Under the pieces are notes generated by a model, which was not told where the DNA came from, did not search any database, and worked only from the letters and a program-made list of their open reading frames with translations. Position numbers and translations under genes: made by a program. Positions 1-8,918 of a stretch of DNA of 33,145 nt are shown in pieces. The stretch comes from Escherichia sp. MOD1-EC7003 (GTDB lineage: Bacteria > Pseudomonadota > Gammaproteobacteria > Enterobacterales > Enterobacteriaceae). How positions within the stretch are numbered: the stretch's first letter is position 1; every line of letters begins with the position of its first letter. Where the stretch lies: contig NZ_PTRE01000072.1 of assembly GCF_002965065.1 (NCBI RefSeq), positions 1 to 33,145 of the forward strand, read 5' to 3'.

Positions 1-155
1 ATGGACATTAGTATCGGAAACAGGAAAGGGAGGCGAAAGACGGTTTAAATGATGCGCTTACGTTAAATTTATTAACAGTTGCAGAAATGTTGTGTATACC
101 ACAGACGGATGTTGCAGAATATGCAAGGATGTTGTTTTTCGTTAACGGAGCTGCC

Positions 156-368
156 ATGAATCTGCCTGTAAAAATTCGCCGTGACTGGCACTACTATGCG
201 TTCGCCATTGGTCTTATATTCATTCTTAATGGCGTGGTGGGTTTACTGGGATTTGAAGCAAAAGGTTGGCAGACCTATGCCGTCGGTCTGGTGACGTGGG
301 TGATTAGTTTCTGGCTGGCGGGGCTGATTATCCGTCGTCGCGATGAAGAAACTGAAAACGCCCAATAA
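156..368 (+). CDS. yaiZ: YaiZ, small inner-membrane protein
   Basis: 70-residue protein of unknown function. It starts with a short basic segment (KIRRDW) and then has two hydrophobic stretches, about residues 14-33 and 39-60, ending in a charged RRRDEE tail, so it is probably a two-pass membrane protein. I chose the ATG at 156 because an AACGGAG ribosome-binding site sits just upstream and because this matches the E. coli YaiZ length as I know it; the longer frame back to 87 adds 23 residues with no good ribosome-binding site. It is followed by a diverged BIME and converges on ddlA. No function can be read from the sequence. Confidence 0.85.
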   Translation: MNLPVKIRRDWHYYAFAIGLIFILNGVVGLLGFEAKGWQTYAVGLVTWVISFWLAGLIIRRRDEETENAQ

Positions 369-414
369 CAGAGGAGTGGGCATTCTGGGGGCTGACAAAG
401 TGCTCGTTGTTTTT

Positions 415-512
415 GCCGGATGCGGCGCGAACGCCTTATCCTGCCAACAAAAGCATGCAAAATCAGTATACTGCAATTATCTGGTAGGCCTGATAAGCAA
501 AGCGCATCAGGC
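415..512. repeat. Diverged BIME (REP pair with internal linker)
   Basis: A REP-type palindrome beginning GCCGGATGCGGC and a second REP ending GCGCATCAGGC enclose a linker of about 40 bases. The layout and ends match, in reverse orientation, the 114-bp BIME unit found after phoR and after yajD in this window, but the linker and parts of both REPs have diverged. It lies between the convergent genes yaiZ and ddlA, a normal place for REP elements, which protect mRNA 3' ends and bind gyrase, Pol I or IHF depending on type. Confidence 0.8.
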
Positions 513-570
513 AATCTTACGTTTGCCATCAGTCTTAAATGCCCAATAAAAGTTATTGGGCATCTAAAAA

Positions 571-1665
571 TTACATTGTGGTTTTCAATGCGTTATCCGC
601 AGCGTGACGCTCCAGCGCCAGTTCAATCAAACGCGTGATCAGGTCGGTGTAACCCAGACCACTGGCTTGCCACAGCTTCGGATACATACTGATGTTGGTG
701 AAGCCAGGCAGTGTGTTGATCTCGTTGATCACCACTTCGTTCTCTGGAGTTAAAAAAACGTCTACACGCGCCATGCCTGCGCATCCCAACGTTTGATAAG
801 CCTGAACGGCAATCGCCCGGATCTTATCGTTGATTTCTGGTGCAATGGCTGCCGGAACCACCACTTTCGCGCCATCTTCGTCAATGTACTTGGTGTCGTA
901 GGCATAGAAATCGCTGGTTAGTACGATCTCGCCACAGGTGCAGGCTTGCGGATTGTCGTTGCCAAGAACTGCGCATTCGATCTCACGACCTTTGATCCCT
1001 TGCTCAACGATCACTTTATGATCGAACTCGAACGCCAGATCGACGGCAATTGCGAATTGTTCTTCATTGGTTACTTTGCTGACACCAACAGAAGACCCCT
1101 GATTAGCAGGTTTTACAAACAGCGGTAACCCCAGTTTAGACTCCACTTCGGCAAAACTGATGTTGTGACGATTAGTGCGCGTCAGGGTAATAAATGGCGC
1201 AATGTTCAGCCCGGCATCGCGCAGCAGACGTTTGGTGACATCTTTATCCATACAGGCCGCTGAAGCCAGAACATCAGAACCTACAAAGGGTAAATTGGCG
1301 ACCCGCAGCATTCCCTGCAAGGAACCATCTTCGCCCAGCGTACCGTGGACAATCGGGAAAATGACATCCACCGTCGGCAACGGTTGACCGTTTTGCGCGT
1401 CGATAAGTTGATGCTCATGTTTACCTGGCACCTGCGCAAGACTGGTCGCCGAAGGGCGCAATGCAATATGGGCAGGATCGTCTGCATTTAGCAGATAATT
1501 GCTGGCATCGCTGACGTGCCATTGCCCTTGTTTATCAATGCCCAGCAGTACAACGTCGAAGCGACTTTTATCAATGGCATCGACAATGTTTTTTGCCGAT
1601 TGCAGAGACACTTCATGTTCCGCTGATTTACCACCAAAAACGATTCCTACCCGCAGTTTTTCCAT
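571..1665 (-). CDS. ddlA: D-alanine--D-alanine ligase A
   Basis: 364 residues, the full length of E. coli DdlA. This cytoplasmic ATP-grasp enzyme joins two D-alanines with ATP hydrolysis to make the dipeptide used by MurF for the peptidoglycan stem. The N-terminus carries the family motif [14 protein letters not shown], the middle has the ATP-grasp segment [17 protein letters not shown], and the C-terminal part has the Mg/substrate motif [10 protein letters not shown]. DdlA is the second ligase of E. coli; ddlB lies in the mur cluster elsewhere. The gene stands alone, converging on yaiZ and divergent from iraP. It looks intact. Confidence 0.97.
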   Translation of the reverse strand: MEKLRVGIVFGGKSAEHEVSLQSAKNIVDAIDKSRFDVVLLGIDKQGQWHVSDASNYLLNADDPAHIALRPSATSLAQVPGKHEHQLIDAQNGQPLPTVDVIFPIVHGTLGEDGSLQGMLRVANLPFVGSDVLASAACMDKDVTKRLLRDAGLNIAPFITLTRTNRHNISFAEVESKLGLPLFVKPANQGSSVGVSKVTNEEQFAIAVDLAFEFDHKVIVEQGIKGREIECAVLGNDNPQACTCGEIVLTSDFYAYDTKYIDEDGAKVVVPAAIAPEINDKIRAIAVQAYQTLGCAGMARVDVFLTPENEVVINEINTLPGFTNISMYPKLWQASGLGYTDLITRLIELALERHAADNALKTTM

Positions 1666-2127
1666 CTTGAAAACCTATCCCGTCTAACACAAAGTGCATA
1701 CATTACCACGACAAAACGGGGGATTCGCGGCCTTCTGACAGAATGTTGCAATCTTCTGCTGACAAAGCGTGCAACGTACTGGTGAAGAAAGTGCGTTATC
1801 TCAATGATGTGCGCAAGATCACAAAAATGATGAACGGGAGGCGAATTTATTCCTGGTTTAAATGGCTATGCAGTGAGTTTTTTCTCTTAATGATAAGTTA
1901 GCGAAGAGAATATATTTCATAACTTTTACTTATAATAAAAGTTGATAATTAAAGGCCTGTATTTTATGTGGGTAACTTTTTAAATAAGAGAAACGTTTCG
2001 CTGGTAGCCAAATAAAAAAATATTTGTGCAAAGTATTTCCTTTGTCATAAAAATAATACTTCCAGACACTATGAAGTTGTGAAACATAATGTTAACTTCT
2101 CCATACTTTGGATAAGGAAATACAGAC
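1666..2127. other. Long ddlA-iraP divergent intergenic region
   Basis: This 462-base gap must hold the ddlA promoter (minus strand) and the iraP promoter. The half nearer iraP, about 1850-2100, is strongly AT-rich with many A and T runs, as in H-NS-bound regulatory DNA. I see no convincing ORF. The most structured element is a 16-bp palindrome at 1987-2002. I cannot place the transcription starts with confidence. Confidence 0.6.
1987..2002. promoter_or_regulatory. LacI-family-type operator palindrome
   Basis: AGAGAAACGTTTCGCT contains the perfect 10-bp palindrome GAAACGTTTC, and the outer AG/CT bases also pair; only one position pair (A/G) breaks a 16-bp dyad. The central CG and the AAACG/CGTTT half-sites are typical of LacI/GalR-family operators. 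It is closest to the RbsR-type motif as I remember it and also resembles Cra sites. It lies about 125 bp before the iraP start. Binding is inference only. Confidence 0.4.
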
Positions 2128-2388
2128 ATGAAAAATCTCATTGCGGAGTTGTTATTTAAGCTTGCCCAAAAAGAAGAAGAGTCGAAAGAATTGTGCACGC
2201 AGGTAGAAGCTTTGGAGATTATCGTCACGGCAATGCTTCGCAATATGGCACAAAATGACCAACAGCGGTTGATTGATCAGGTAGAAGGGGCGCTGTACGA
2301 GGTAAAGCTCGACGCCAGCATTCCTGACGACGATACGGAGCTGCTGCGCGATTACGTAAAGAAGTTATTGAGGCATCCTCGTCAGTAA
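2128..2388 (+). CDS. iraP: Anti-adaptor protein IraP (RpoS stabiliser)
   Basis: 86 residues, the usual IraP length. IraP binds the adaptor RssB and stops it delivering the stationary-phase sigma factor RpoS to the ClpXP protease, classically in phosphate starvation. The sequence is mostly helical: a Lys/Glu-rich segment (residues 13-28), a hydrophobic core around 29-38, and an acidic DDDTE stretch near the end, fitting the coiled-coil-like anti-adaptor. An AAGGA ribosome-binding site lies at the right distance before ATG 2128. It lies directly upstream of phoA in the same direction, but phoA has its own Pho-box promoter. Known control by ppGpp is not visible as a discrete site. Confidence 0.96.
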   Translation: MKNLIAELLFKLAQKEEESKELCTQVEALEIIVTAMLRNMAQNDQQRLIDQVEGALYEVKLDASIPDDDTELLRDYVKKLLRHPRQ

Positions 2389-2408
2389 AAAGTTAATCTT
2401 TTCAACAA

Positions 2409-2442
2409 CTGTCATAAAGCTGTCATGGCCGAGACTTATAGT
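2409..2442 (+). promoter_or_regulatory. phoA promoter: Pho box and -10
   Basis: The Pho box CTGTCATAAAGCTGTCAT occupies 2409-2426: two CTGTCAT repeats separated by AAAG, the direct-repeat form bound by phosphorylated PhoB. There is no good -35 hexamer, as expected because PhoB replaces it by contacting sigma-70. A -10 hexamer TATAGT lies at 2437-2442, 10 bp after the box, the same spacing as at phoB in this window. Confidence 0.93.
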
Positions 2443-2488
2443 CGCTTTGTTTTTATTTTTTAATGTATTTGTACATGGAGAAAATAAA

Positions 2489-3904
2489 GTGAAACAAAGC
2501 ACTATTGCACTGGCACTCTTACCGTTACTGTTTACCCCTGTGACAAAAGCCCGGACACCAGAAATGCCTATTCTGGAAAACCGGGCTGCTCAGGGCGATA
2601 TTACTGCACCTGGCGGTGCTCGCCGCTTAACGGGTGATCAGAGCGCCGCTCTGCGTGATTCTCTTAGCGATAAACCTGCAAAAAATATTATTTTGCTGAT
2701 TGGCGATGGGATGGGGGACTCGGAAATTACTGCCGCACGCAATTATGCCGAAGGTGCGGGCGGCTTTTTTAAAGGTATCGATGCTTTACCGCTTACCGGG
2801 CAATATACGCACTATGCGCTGAATAAAAAAACCGGTAAACCGGACTATGTCACCGACTCGGCTGCATCAGCAACCGCCTGGTCAACCGGTGTCAAAACCT
2901 ATAATGGCGCGCTGGGCGTCGATATTCACGAGAAAGATCACCCAACGATTCTGGAAATGGCAAAAGCCGCAGGACTGGCGACCGGTAACGTTTCTACCGC
3001 AGAGTTGCAGGATGCCACGCCTGCCGCGCTGGTGGCGCATGTGACTTCGCGCAAATGCTACGGTCCGAGCGTGACCAGTGAAAAATGTCCGGGTAACGCT
3101 TTGGAAAAAGGTGGAAAAGGATCGATTACCGAACAGCTGCTTAACGCCCGTGCCGATGTTACGCTTGGCGGCGGCGCAAAAACCTTTGCTGAAACGGCAA
3201 CCGCCGGTGAATGGCAGGGAAAAACGCTGCGTGAACAGGCGCAGGCGCGTGGTTATCAGTTAGTGAACGATGCCGCCTCGCTAAATGCGGTGACGGAAGC
3301 GAACCAGCAAAAACCCCTGCTTGGCCTGTTCGCTGACGGCAATATGCCAGTGCGCTGGCAAGGACCGAAAGCAACGTACCACGGCAATATCGATAAGCCC
3401 GCTGTTACCTGTACGCCTAATCCCCAACGTAATGACAGCGTACCGACCCTGGCGCAGATGACCGACAAAGCCATTGAACTGTTGAGTAAAAATGAGAAAG
3501 GTTTTTTCCTGCAAGTTGAAGGTGCGTCAATTGATAAGCAGGATCACGCTGCGAATCCTTGTGGGCAAATTGGTGAGACGGTCGATCTCGATGAAGCCGT
3601 ACAACGGGCGCTGGAATTCGCTAAAAAGGATGGTAACACGTTGGTCATCGTTACCGCTGACCACGCCCACGCCAGCCAGATTGTTGCGCCGGATACCAAA
3701 GCTCCGGGCCTTACCCAGGCGCTAAATACCAAAGATGGTGCGGTGATGGTGATGAGCTACGGGAACTCCGAAGAGGATTCACAAGAACATACCGGCAGTC
3801 AGTTGCGTATTGCGGCGTATGGCCCGCATGCCGCCAATGTCGTTGGACTGACCGACCAGACCGATCTTTTCTACACCATGAAAGACGCGCTGGGGCTGAA
3901 ATAA
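2489..3904 (+). CDS. phoA: Periplasmic alkaline phosphatase
   Basis: 471-residue precursor starting at GTG 2489, which has a GGAGA ribosome-binding site; the frame upstream to 2447 lies in the promoter leader. Residues 1-21 form a Sec signal peptide (KQ, hydrophobic core, ending TKA before RTPEMP). The mature enzyme hydrolyses phosphate monoesters in the periplasm to free phosphate during starvation. The nucleophile serine is in DSAAS at precursor residue 124 (Ser102 of the mature protein); [10 protein letters not shown] and TADHAHASQ hold metal ligands for the two zinc and one magnesium ions. Four cysteines for two disulfides are present (KCYG, EKCPG, TCTPN, NPCGQ). A few residues differ from K-12 as I recall it (for example I after PEMP), none in the active site. 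Confidence 0.98.
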   Translation: MKQSTIALALLPLLFTPVTKARTPEMPILENRAAQGDITAPGGARRLTGDQSAALRDSLSDKPAKNIILLIGDGMGDSEITAARNYAEGAGGFFKGIDALPLTGQYTHYALNKKTGKPDYVTDSAASATAWSTGVKTYNGALGVDIHEKDHPTILEMAKAAGLATGNVSTAELQDATPAALVAHVTSRKCYGPSVTSEKCPGNALEKGGKGSITEQLLNARADVTLGGGAKTFAETATAGEWQGKTLREQAQARGYQLVNDAASLNAVTEANQQKPLLGLFADGNMPVRWQGPKATYHGNIDKPAVTCTPNPQRNDSVPTLAQMTDKAIELLSKNEKGFFLQVEGASIDKQDHAANPCGQIGETVDLDEAVQRALEFAKKDGNTLVIVTADHAHASQIVAPDTKAPGLTQALNTKDGAVMVMSYGNSEEDSQEHTGSQLRIAAYGPHAANVVGLTDQTDLFYTMKDALGLK

Positions 3905-3907
3905 AAC

Positions 3908-3948
3908 CTCGCCCGGCGGTGAATTTTCGCTGTCGGGTGGTTTTTTTG
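3908..3948 (+). terminator. Probable terminator after phoA
   Basis: A GC-rich hairpin (CGCCCGGC ... TGTCGGGTGG, imperfect) just after the phoA stop is followed by a run of T residues. It probably gives partial termination, since psiF lies downstream in the same direction and is known to be phosphate-starvation inducible. Confidence 0.6.
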
Positions 3949-4022
3949 CTGTTAGCAACCAGACTTAATGGCAGATCACGGGCGCAAACGCTCATGGTTA
4001 AAAGATGAAGAGGGATGGTGCT

Positions 4023-4343
4023 ATGAAAATAACATTACTGGTTACCTTGCTTTTCGGCCTGGTTTTTTTAACCACCGTCGGCGCTGCCGAGAGGGCCTTA
4101 ACCCCGCAACAACAGCGTATGACCTCCTGTAATCAGCAGGCGACGGCGCAGGCGTTGAAAGGGGATGCTCGTAAGACCTACATGAGAGATTGTCTGAAGA
4201 ACAGCAAGTCTGCGCCTGGTGAAAAAAGTTTGACGCCACAGCAGCAAAAGATGCGTGAATGCAATAATCAAGCAACGCAACAATCTCTGAAAGGTGATGA
4301 TCGTAATAAGTTTATGAGTGCCTGCCTCAAGAAAGCCGCCTGA
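4023..4343 (+). CDS. psiF: PsiF, phosphate-starvation-inducible secreted protein
   Basis: 106 residues from ATG 4023, the usual PsiF length. Residues 1-21 are a signal peptide (hydrophobic LLVTLLFGLVFLTTVGA followed by A-E), so it is likely periplasmic. The mature part is two tandem copies of the same module: LTPQQQ-R/K-M, a first Cys, then ATAQALKGD or ATQQSLKGD, and a second Cys before a Lys pair, each with two cysteines (four in total) that could form one disulfide per repeat. Its biochemical role is unknown. It follows phoA by 118 bp and is probably expressed by readthrough from the phoA Pho-box promoter. A short upstream extension to ATG 4005 is possible but lengthens the part before the signal core. 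Confidence 0.93.
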   Translation: MKITLLVTLLFGLVFLTTVGAAERALTPQQQRMTSCNQQATAQALKGDARKTYMRDCLKNSKSAPGEKSLTPQQQKMRECNNQATQQSLKGDDRNKFMSACLKKAA

Positions 4344-4359
4344 TATCTGATAGTGCTAA

Positions 4360-4387
4360 CGGGTGAGCGATGAAAATGGCTCACCCG
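4360..4387 (+). terminator. Hairpin after psiF, likely terminator
   Basis: A perfect 9-bp stem, CGGGTGAGC at 4360-4368 and GCTCACCCG at 4379-4387, closes a 10-base loop just after the psiF stop. The following bases (AAATTTCAT) lack a strong T run, so termination efficiency is uncertain. Confidence 0.65.
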
Positions 4388-4444
4388 AAATTTCATACTT
4401 CTGCCTTTAGCCCCGTCTCTATAATTTGGGAAAATTGTTTCTGA

Positions 4445-5560
4445 ATGTTCCCAAAAATAATGAATGATGAAAACTTTTTCAAAAAAGCGGCGGCACATGG
4501 GGAGGAACCTCCTTTAACTCCTCAAAACGAACATCAGCGGTCCGGGCTGCGCTTCGCCCGTCGCGTCAGACTACCCCGCGCGGTTGGTCTGGCTGGCATG
4601 TTCTTACCGATTGCGTCAACGTTGGTTTCGCACCCGCCGCCGGGCTGGTGGTGGCTGGTGCTGGTCGGCTGGGCGTTCGTCTGGCCGCATTTAGCCTGGC
4701 AGATAGCGAGCAGGGCTGTCGATCCGCTTAGCCGGGAAATTTACAATTTAAAAACCGATGCAGTATTAGCGGGAATGTGGGTAGGCGTTATGGGCGTAAA
4801 TGTGCTGCCTTCCACCGCGATGTTGATGATTATGTGTCTGAATTTGATGGGGGCAGGCGGCCCCCGTCTGTTTGTTGCGGGTCTGGTGTTGATGGTGGTT
4901 TCCTGTCTTGTCACTCTCAAGCTGACGGGCATCACCGTGTCGTTCAATAGTGCGCCGTTGGAATGGTGGCTCTCCCTTCCTGTTATCGTCATTTATCCTC
5001 TGCTGTTTGGCTGGGTCAGCTACCAGACGGCGACCAAACTGGCAGAACATAAACGCAGATTGCAGGTCATGAGTACCCGCGACGGCATGACGGGGGTGTA
5101 TAACCGACGTCATTGGGAAACAATGTTACGCAATGAATTTGATAACTGTCGGCGACATAACCGCGATGCGACGTTACTGATTATCGATATCGACCATTTT
5201 AAGAGCATCAACGATACCTGGGGCCATGATGTGGGCGATGAAGCGATTGTTGCGCTTACCCGACAGTTACAAATTACCCTGCGCGGTAGCGATGTGATTG
5301 GTCGGTTTGGCGGCGATGAGTTTGCGGTGATCATGTCTGGTACGCCAGCAGAGAGCGCCATTACCGCCATGTTACGGGTGCATGAAGGATTAAATACGTT
5401 ACGCCTGCCGAATACGCCGCAGGTGATATTACGGATTAGTGTGGGGGGCGCGCCGCTGAACCCACAAATGAGTCATTATCGAGAGTGGTTGAAGTCAGCA
5501 GATTTGGCGCTTTACAAAGCAAAGAAAACCGGACGTAACCGCACCGAAGTGGCGGCCTGA
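4445..5560 (+). CDS. dgcC: Diguanylate cyclase DgcC (AdrA/YaiC)
   Basis: 371 residues, full length. The N-terminal part (about 40-200) is a hydrophobic MASE2 membrane domain with several helices; the C-terminal part (about 215-365) is a GGDEF domain that makes cyclic di-GMP from two GTP. The active-site motif GGDEF is at 289-293, and an inhibitory RxxD site (RGSD, 280-283) lies exactly five residues before it, so product inhibition should be intact. In E. coli the enzyme is switched on by CsgD and its product activates cellulose synthesis through BcsA. The conserved strand after the active site reads SVGGAP here, with Gly335 where I remember Val in K-12. An alternative start at ATG 4460 would drop five residues. 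The gene is independent of psiF (terminator between) and converges on proC with 16 bp between stops. Confidence 0.97.
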   Translation: MFPKIMNDENFFKKAAAHGEEPPLTPQNEHQRSGLRFARRVRLPRAVGLAGMFLPIASTLVSHPPPGWWWLVLVGWAFVWPHLAWQIASRAVDPLSREIYNLKTDAVLAGMWVGVMGVNVLPSTAMLMIMCLNLMGAGGPRLFVAGLVLMVVSCLVTLKLTGITVSFNSAPLEWWLSLPVIVIYPLLFGWVSYQTATKLAEHKRRLQVMSTRDGMTGVYNRRHWETMLRNEFDNCRRHNRDATLLIIDIDHFKSINDTWGHDVGDEAIVALTRQLQITLRGSDVIGRFGGDEFAVIMSGTPAESAITAMLRVHEGLNTLRLPNTPQVILRISVGGAPLNPQMSHYREWLKSADLALYKAKKTGRNRTEVAA

Positions 5561-5576
5561 CGTCCGGCGAAAGTCA

Positions 5577-6386
5577 TCAGGATTTGCTGAGTTTTTCTGA
5601 TTTTTCCATACACTTCGTCATCGCTTCGATCACTGCGGCACGGAAGCCTTTCTCTTCCAGTACGCGTACCGCCTCGATAGTAGTGCCCCCTGGTGAGCAG
5701 ACCATATCTTTCAGTGTCCCCGGGTGTTCTCCCGTTTCCAGCACCATTTTTGCGGAACCCATTACCGCCTGAGCGGCAAATTTATACGCCTGGGCGCGTG
5801 GCATCCCGCCCAGCACGGCGGCGTCGGCCATCGCTTCGATAAACATAAAGACGTAGGCTGGCGAAGAACCGCTCACGCCGACGACCGGGTGGATCATCGC
5901 CTCGGCAATCACTTCCGCTTCGCCAAAGCAGCGGAAAATATTCAGCACATCAGCGGTATCTTCTGGGGTCACCAGGGCGTTTGGTGTTACAGAGGTCATC
6001 CCGGCATTAACCAGCGCGGGAGTGTTCGGCATGGCGCGGATAATTTTCCGGTCATGGCCCAGCGCGCGGGCAAGCTGGTCGAGCGTGACGCCCGCCGCAA
6101 TAGAAACGACCAGAGAGTCTTTATTCAGGCTGGAGGTGATTTCGCTAAGCACTTTAATCATGATGCCAGGTTTAACGGCGGCAAAAATGATGTCGGCGAT
6201 TTGCGCCACTTCCTGCGCCGATTCTGCGGCGTTGATGCCGAATTGGTCATGCAGTGCAGCGACTTTATCCGGGGAGGGGGTATACACCCAGATTTGCCCT
6301 GGAAGTACCTGACCGCTGGCAATCAGACCGCCGAGAATGGCTTTTCCCATATTGCCGCAGCCAATAAAACCGATTTTCTTTTCCAT
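5577..6386 (-). CDS. proC: Pyrroline-5-carboxylate reductase
   Basis: 269 residues from ATG 6386, the full ProC length; the longer frame to 6494 runs into the divergent yaiI leader and is not expected. This cytoplasmic enzyme catalyses the last step of proline synthesis, reducing pyrroline-5-carboxylate to proline with NADPH. The N-terminal Rossmann motif GFIGCGNMG (residues 6-14) binds the cofactor, AVKPG follows, and the C-terminal helical domain has the family signature around [19 protein letters not shown]. Both the dimerisation domain and active site look intact. It is monocistronic and divergent from yaiI. Confidence 0.98.
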   Translation of the reverse strand: MEKKIGFIGCGNMGKAILGGLIASGQVLPGQIWVYTPSPDKVAALHDQFGINAAESAQEVAQIADIIFAAVKPGIMIKVLSEITSSLNKDSLVVSIAAGVTLDQLARALGHDRKIIRAMPNTPALVNAGMTSVTPNALVTPEDTADVLNIFRCFGEAEVIAEAMIHPVVGVSGSSPAYVFMFIEAMADAAVLGGMPRAQAYKFAAQAVMGSAKMVLETGEHPGTLKDMVCSPGGTTIEAVRVLEEKGFRAAVIEAMTKCMEKSEKLSKS

Positions 6387-6505
6387 TGCCTCACTCCTGC
6401 CGTGAAATTCATTGTTTTGATAATTGCTGGCAGAAGCATAAACAGAACTATGCCGGAAGGCAAAAGCGCGACACAATAGAAGATTACCCAACAAAGGATG
6501 ATTTT

Positions 6506-6970
6506 ATGACAATTTGGGTGGATGCCGACGCGTGTCCCAATGTAATTAAAGAGATTTTGTATCGCGCGGCTGAACGTATGCAGATGCCGCTGGTACTGGT
6601 AGCAAACCAGAGTTTACGCGTGCCGCCGTCGCGATTTATTCGTACGCTGCGCGTCGCGGCAGGTTTCGACGTTGCTGATAACGAAATTGTCCGGCAGTGT
6701 GAAGCGGGCGATTTGGTTATCACCGCAGATATTCCTTTGGCGGCTGAAGCCATCGAGAAAGGCGCGGCGGCGCTTAATCCGCGCGGCGAACGTTACACGC
6801 CAGCGACCATTCGTGAGCGCCTGACCATGCGTGATTTTATGGATACCTTACGCGCCAGTGGGATCCAGACCGGAGGGCCAGATAGTCTTTCACAACGTGA
6901 CCGCCAGGCCTTTGCCGCAGAGCTGGAGAAGTGGTGGCTGGACGCGCAACGTAGTTACGGGGGAATGTAA
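6506..6970 (+). CDS. yaiI: YaiI, DUF188/UPF0178 family protein
   Basis: 154 residues. It belongs to the UPF0178/DUF188 family, predicted to have a PIN/NYN-like nuclease fold. The N-terminal WVDADACP motif and the acidic ITADIPLA segment near residue 73 carry the conserved aspartates. Function is not established. I use ATG 6506, after an AAGGATG-type site; the longer frame back to 6386 overlaps the proC start. The C-terminus ends QRSYGGM, which differs from and is slightly longer than the K-12 end I remember. The stop codon lies inside a TyrR box of aroL, so the end of this gene and the aroL control region overlap. Confidence 0.92.
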   Translation: MTIWVDADACPNVIKEILYRAAERMQMPLVLVANQSLRVPPSRFIRTLRVAAGFDVADNEIVRQCEAGDLVITADIPLAAEAIEKGAAALNPRGERYTPATIRERLTMRDFMDTLRASGIQTGGPDSLSQRDRQAFAAELEKWWLDAQRSYGGM

Positions 6971-7059
6971 TTTATTATTTACACTTCATTCTTGAATGTT
7001 TCTTGGTATAGTAAGGAATGTATTGAAATTTGCACTTTGAGTGGAATTTTCTCTTTACA
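6966..7059 (+). promoter_or_regulatory. Three TyrR boxes controlling aroL
   Basis: The TyrR box consensus is TGTAAA-N6-TTTACA. Three 18-bp matches are visible: 6966-6983 (TGTAAT, TTATTA, TTTACA), 7019-7036 (TGTATT, GAAATT, TGCACT, weaker) and 7042-7059 (TGGAAT, TTTCTC, TTTACA). The last two are separated by 5 bp, the usual arrangement of a strong and weak box filled cooperatively with tyrosine. aroL is known to be repressed by TyrR. Confidence 0.85.
7004..7012 (+). promoter_or_regulatory. Probable aroL promoter, extended -10
   Basis: TGGTATAGT is an extended -10 element (TG, one base, TATAGT). A weak -35 candidate TTCATT is at 6985-6990 with a 16-bp spacer. It sits between the first TyrR box and the other two, a logical place for repression. 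The transcription start is inferred. Confidence 0.45.
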
Positions 7060-7066
7060 ATCGAGA

Positions 7067-7088
7067 TTGTACTAGTTTGATGGTATGA
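7067..7088 (+). promoter_or_regulatory. TrpR operator of aroL
   Basis: GTACTAGTT at 7069-7077 is a perfect left half of the trp operator (GTACTAGTTAACTAGTAC); the right half is degenerate (GATGGTATGA). aroL is a known TrpR target as well as a TyrR target, and TrpR there acts with TyrR. Confidence 0.75.
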
Positions 7089-7146
7089 TCGATATTCTCA
7101 TGACACCGGCTTTCGCCGCATTGCGACCTATTGGGGAAAACCCACG

Positions 7147-7671
7147 ATGACACAACCTCTTTTTCTGATTGGGCCTCGGGGCTGTGGTAAAACAACGGTC
7201 GGAATGGCCCTTGCCGATTCGCTTAACCGCCGGTTTGTCGATACCGACCAGTGGCTGCAATCACAGCTCAATATGACGGTCGCGGAGATCGTCGAAAGGG
7301 AAGAGTGGGCGGGATTTCGCGCCAGAGAAACGGCGGCACTGGAAGCGGTAACTGCGCCATCCACCGTTATCGCTACAGGTGGCGGCATTATTCTGACGGA
7401 ATTTAATCGTCACTTCATGCGAAATAACGGGATCGTGGTTTATTTGTGTGCGCCTGTATCGGTCCTGGTTAATCGCCTGCAAGCTGCACCGGAAGAAGAT
7501 TTACGGCCTACCTTAACGGGAAAACCGCTGAGCGAAGAAGTTCAGGAAGTGCTGGAAGAACGCGATGCGTTATATCGCGAAGTTGCGCATATTATCATCG
7601 ACGCAACAAACGAACCCAGCCAGGTGGTTTCTGAAATTTGCAGCGTCCTGGCACAGACGATCCATTGTTGA
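7147..7671 (+). CDS. aroL: Shikimate kinase II
   Basis: 174 residues, full length. It phosphorylates shikimate to shikimate 3-phosphate with ATP, the fifth step of the common aromatic pathway, in the cytoplasm. The P-loop GPRGCGKTT is at residues 9-17, the shikimate-binding DTD at about 32-34, the second substrate motif FRARE at about 57-61, GGGII at 79-83, and the LID segment with catalytic Arg is in EEDLRPTL. AroL is the regulated, low-Km isozyme; aroK lies elsewhere. The leader carries TyrR and TrpR sites, and yaiA and aroM follow on the same strand. Confidence 0.98.
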   Translation: MTQPLFLIGPRGCGKTTVGMALADSLNRRFVDTDQWLQSQLNMTVAEIVEREEWAGFRARETAALEAVTAPSTVIATGGGIILTEFNRHFMRNNGIVVYLCAPVSVLVNRLQAAPEEDLRPTLTGKPLSEEVQEVLEERDALYREVAHIIIDATNEPSQVVSEICSVLAQTIHC

Positions 7672-7711
7672 TTTTCGAGCGCCTATACTTAACGTTCATC
7701 CCGTAAAATAA

Positions 7712-7912
<201 letters not shown>

Positions 7913-8169
7913 CCGCATCAGACTGCTCGGAAGGGACTCTGAGTGCCACGACAAGGGATCTGTGTCACATTTTTCACAATTCATGTTTTTCAAATAATTA
8001 GAATATTAAACAATAACAATCCATTACTGGAATCATTTGTAATCTTTACACTATGTCGTGTACGTCTGCTGCTACGCTTTTTGTCATTTGTAGCACAAGT
8101 AAGTGTCAGTAGCGGTGTTTAACACTTGCCCGGTAATTAACGACGAAATAAAAGTAAGGTGGAAGAAGA

Positions 8170-8847
8170 ATGAGTGCGTCGTTGGCGATCCTGACCATCG
8201 GCATTGTACCTATGCAGGAAGTTTTGCCGCTCCTGACAGAATACATTGACGAAGATAATATTTCTCATCATAGCCTGCTGGGGAAGTTAAGCCGCGAAGA
8301 AGTGATGGCGGAGTACGCGCCAGAAGCAGGTGAAGATACCATTCTCACATTATTAAATGACAATCAGCTGGCCCTCGTTTCGCGTCGCAAAGTGGAGCGT
8401 GACCTGCGAGGTGTGGTTGAAGTACTCGATAATCAAGGCTACGACGTCATTATATTAATGAGTACGGCAAACATTAGTAGTATGACTGCGCGTAATACGA
8501 TCTTTCTTGAGCCGTCGCGAATATTGCCACCGCTGGTTTCCACTATTGTTGAAGATCATCAGGTGGGGATTATCGTACCGGTTGAGGAGTTGCTGACCAT
8601 TCAGGCGCAAAAATGGCAAATTTTGCAGAAACCGCCGATATTTTCATTGGGTAACCCCGTTCATGATTCGGAGCAAAAAATCATTGATGCCGGGAAAGAA
8701 TTATTGGCAAAAGGCGCAGATGTCATCATGCTGGATTGTTTGGGATTTAACCAGCGTCATCGCGATTTACTGCAAAAACAGCTCAATGTTCCTGTCTTGC
8801 TCTCTAACGTATTGATTGCACGGCTGGCTGCGGAATTACTGGTGTAA
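8170..8847 (+). CDS. aroM: AroM family protein
   Basis: 225 residues, full length for AroM. The protein is soluble; motifs include [14 protein letters not shown] at the N-terminus and [16 protein letters not shown] near the C-terminus, where the cysteine recalls the Asp/Glu racemase-like fold to which AroM is assigned. The reaction is unknown. It belongs to the tyrR-regulated aroL-yaiA-aroM transcript, though 257 bp separates yaiA from aroM and may hold an additional promoter. A GGTGGAAGAAG site precedes the ATG. Confidence 0.94.
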   Translation: MSASLAILTIGIVPMQEVLPLLTEYIDEDNISHHSLLGKLSREEVMAEYAPEAGEDTILTLLNDNQLALVSRRKVERDLRGVVEVLDNQGYDVIILMSTANISSMTARNTIFLEPSRILPPLVSTIVEDHQVGIIVPVEELLTIQAQKWQILQKPPIFSLGNPVHDSEQKIIDAGKELLAKGADVIMLDCLGFNQRHRDLLQKQLNVPVLLSNVLIARLAAELLV

Positions 8848-8918
8848 TTTTGCGTGACAGCCAACGCTATTGGCCCCTATAGTGAAGTAGATGTTCAACT
8901 ACCAGACAGGGCCAGTTT

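Noticed and set aside
87..155. Longer YaiZ start at ATG 87
   Set aside because: No ribosome-binding site; ATG 156 has AACGGAG at the right distance and gives the familiar protein.
2447..2488. Extended N-terminus of PhoA from the TTG/ATG-type start at 2447
   Set aside because: It lies at the -10/transcription start region and would put 14 residues before a complete signal peptide; GTG 2489 has a good ribosome-binding site.
5724..6479. 251-residue ORF antisense to proC
   Set aside because: Opposite strand of an intact, well-known gene; the composition is that of a shadow frame.
7961..7980. CRP-like TGTGTCACATTTTTCACA before aroM
   Set aside because: The half-sites are one base further apart than in a CRP site and the first is imperfect (TGTGT).
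8038..8050. TGTAATCTTTACA, resembling TyrR half-sites, in the aroM leader
   Set aside because: The half-sites are only about 2 bp apart instead of 6, so it cannot be a normal TyrR box.
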